Of a stretch of 16,171 nt of DNA, positions 15,177 to 16,171 are shown piece by piece. How positions within the stretch are numbered: the first letter of the stretch is position 1; every line of letters starts with the position of its first letter. This DNA is from an uncultured Clostridia bacterium. GTDB lineage: Bacteria; Bacillota; Clostridia; Saccharofermentanales; Fastidiosipilaceae. Below the pieces are notes generated by a model. It was not told the origin of the DNA and did not search any database. It worked only from the letters and a program-made list of their open reading frames with translations. The translations under genes and the position numbers were made by a program. Location: the NCBI GenBank assembly GCA_947253135.1, contig CAMXYS010000022.1:1-16171 (forward strand), given 5' to 3'.

Positions 15177-16124
15177 CGATCTGCTCCGTCCTCCAGTTCA
15201 GCCAGGCTGGTAAAACGGTCACTGCTCTTAAAATTATGGGCACACTGGTCCGCCGCTAATTTTTTTCCACCGGGCAATTGAAGTTCCAGTAACTCAATAA
15301 TGCCGCCACCGCCGGTGGCCACCAGGATTCTGCCCTCCTTGCAGCTGATCGGTTGCCCGGGTGAAAATCCTGCCGCAGGAGCCAGTCGGGGCAAGGTTCG
15401 AAAATTTTCTACAAGAGACTCGGCCCCGGCCTGGTCTTCCGGTTGCAATAATGACAAGACTGAGGCGGGCAAGTCTGCCATCTGCGGCAGGGCGGTCCGG
15501 TGAATTTTGACTGTTTGTCCGGACAAAAAACTATAGGCTCCGGGCCAGGGAGAAGTCCCTCTGACCAGGTTGTGGATAGCCGTGGCGGTCTTTGTCCAAA
15601 TAATCCGCCCATCCTCTTTTTTCAGCAGACCGACATAGGTCGCCTTGGCCTCATCTTGGGGCACCGGCTGACGCCCGGCCGCTATGGCAGCCAGGGTATC
15701 CGGCAGTAGACCGGCTCCGGCCCGGGCCAGCCGGTCCATCAGAATACCGGCGGTCTCATCCGGCTCAATCGGCACAGTGACCTGGCTGTATATACCGCCC
15801 GCATCCATGGCCTCCACCATCTGCATAACCGTGACGCCGGTCTGCCGGTCACCTTGAATAATACTGTTGTGGACCGGGGCAGCTCCGCGGTAAAGGGGCA
15901 AAAGCGAAGCGTGCACATTCACCGGAGCAATGGCGGCCAAAGCCAACAACTCCGCCGGTAAAATTTTGCCGTAAGCCGCTGTGACAATAAAATCCGGACG
16001 GCAGGACTTAATTTTTTCTATAACGGTCGGATCATTTCGTACCACTGTCGGCTGATAACAAGCTATCCCCAAATCAAGGGCTGTCCGGTGGACCGGCGTC
16101 GGTATAATTTTTCTTTTTCGCCCC
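15173..16124 (-). CDS. fmt: Methionyl-tRNA formyltransferase, 5'-truncated
   Basis: Fmt formylates the methionine on initiator tRNA using 10-formyltetrahydrofolate. About 316 native residues are present, starting at GRKRKIIPTPVH, which corresponds to roughly residue 42 of complete homologs. The catalytic site is here: NVHASLLP (Asn and His) followed by YRGAAP, TGVTVMQM, and MDAGGI with the catalytic Asp. The C-terminal OB-like domain (tRNA binding) is also present. The first 40 or so residues, including the Rossmann start and the usual GTP-DF motif, lie beyond the genomic end. Sequence upstream of 16124 in this frame is adapter, so any in-frame Met there is false. The end overlaps rsmB by 4 nt. 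Confidence 0.95.
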
Positions 16125-16171
16125 CTGTCTCTTATACACATCTGACGCTGCCGACGATTCGCCACCGGTGT
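16125..16171. other. Illumina Nextera adapter contamination at contig end
   Basis: Positions 16125-16143 are CTGTCTCTTATACACATCT, the Tn5 mosaic end as used in Nextera kits, and 16144-16157 are GACGCTGCCGACGA, the rest of the Nextera adapter. The next ten bases (16158-16167, TTCGCCACCG) fit a 10-nt sample index, and the last four (GTGT) fit the start of the P5 flow-cell primer. The match of the first 33 bases to the adapter is exact from memory; the index reading is an inference. Translated backwards this segment gives the peptide MCIRDR, a known mark of this contamination in protein databases. It should be trimmed. Confidence 0.97.

Noticed and set aside
15173..15900. Fmt MDAGGI instead of the usual MDAGD as a lost active site
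   Set aside because: The catalytic aspartate of this family is the one before the glycine pair, and it is present; the change affects a neighbouring position only.

Overview
The window looks like chromosomal DNA of a low-to-mid GC, Gram-positive-type anaerobe of the Bacillota (Clostridia-like). The evidence is a T-box riboswitch in front of thrS, a PASTA-domain Ser/Thr kinase (PrkC type) next to its PP2C phosphatase, the Bacillota-typical order fmt-rsmB-rlmN-stp-prkC-rsgA-rpe-thiN, a lipobox lipoprotein and strong AGGAG-like ribosome binding sites. I cannot name the genus. Almost everything is housekeeping; I see no prophage, IS element, CRISPR array, tRNA or rRNA, and no convincing new multi-gene system.

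Layout. 1-426 holds no gene, but has phased T-tracts, three helically spaced ATTACAAG repeats and a long hairpin. 427-936 (+) is a DUF1307/YehR-like lipoprotein, ending at a strong bidirectional terminator (985-1034) that also serves thrS. 1224-3155 (-) is thrS with its promoter and T-box leader at 3179-3539. 3556-4731 (+) is a class I/II PLP aminotransferase, transcribed divergently from thrS. From 13099 down to 4848 every gene is on the minus strand: rlmN, stp, prkC, rsgA, rpe, thiN, a small cupin, aroD, aroE. Most junctions overlap or abut (4 nt rlmN/stp, 14 nt prkC/rsgA, 0 nt rsgA/rpe, 13 nt rpe/thiN, 5 nt gap cupin/aroD, 13 nt aroD/aroE), so this is a translationally coupled operon or a few nested ones. 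13363-13782 (+) is a PaaI-type hotdog thioesterase that splits the usual rsmB-rlmN junction. 13812-16124 (-) is rsmB and a 5'-truncated fmt.

How the genes fit together. The minus-strand cluster combines translation initiation and ribosome maturation (Fmt, RsmB, RlmN, RsgA), the stp/prkC signalling pair that senses cell-wall fragments, a pentose-phosphate epimerase, thiamine activation and two consecutive shikimate steps (AroD then AroE). ThrRS is controlled separately by uncharged tRNA.

Important quality warning: the last 47 bases (16125-16171) are not genomic. They are an Illumina Nextera transposase adapter followed by what looks like an index and the start of the P5 primer. The apparent N-terminus of Fmt across this junction, which includes the peptide MCIRDR, is an artefact; the real gene is truncated at 16124.
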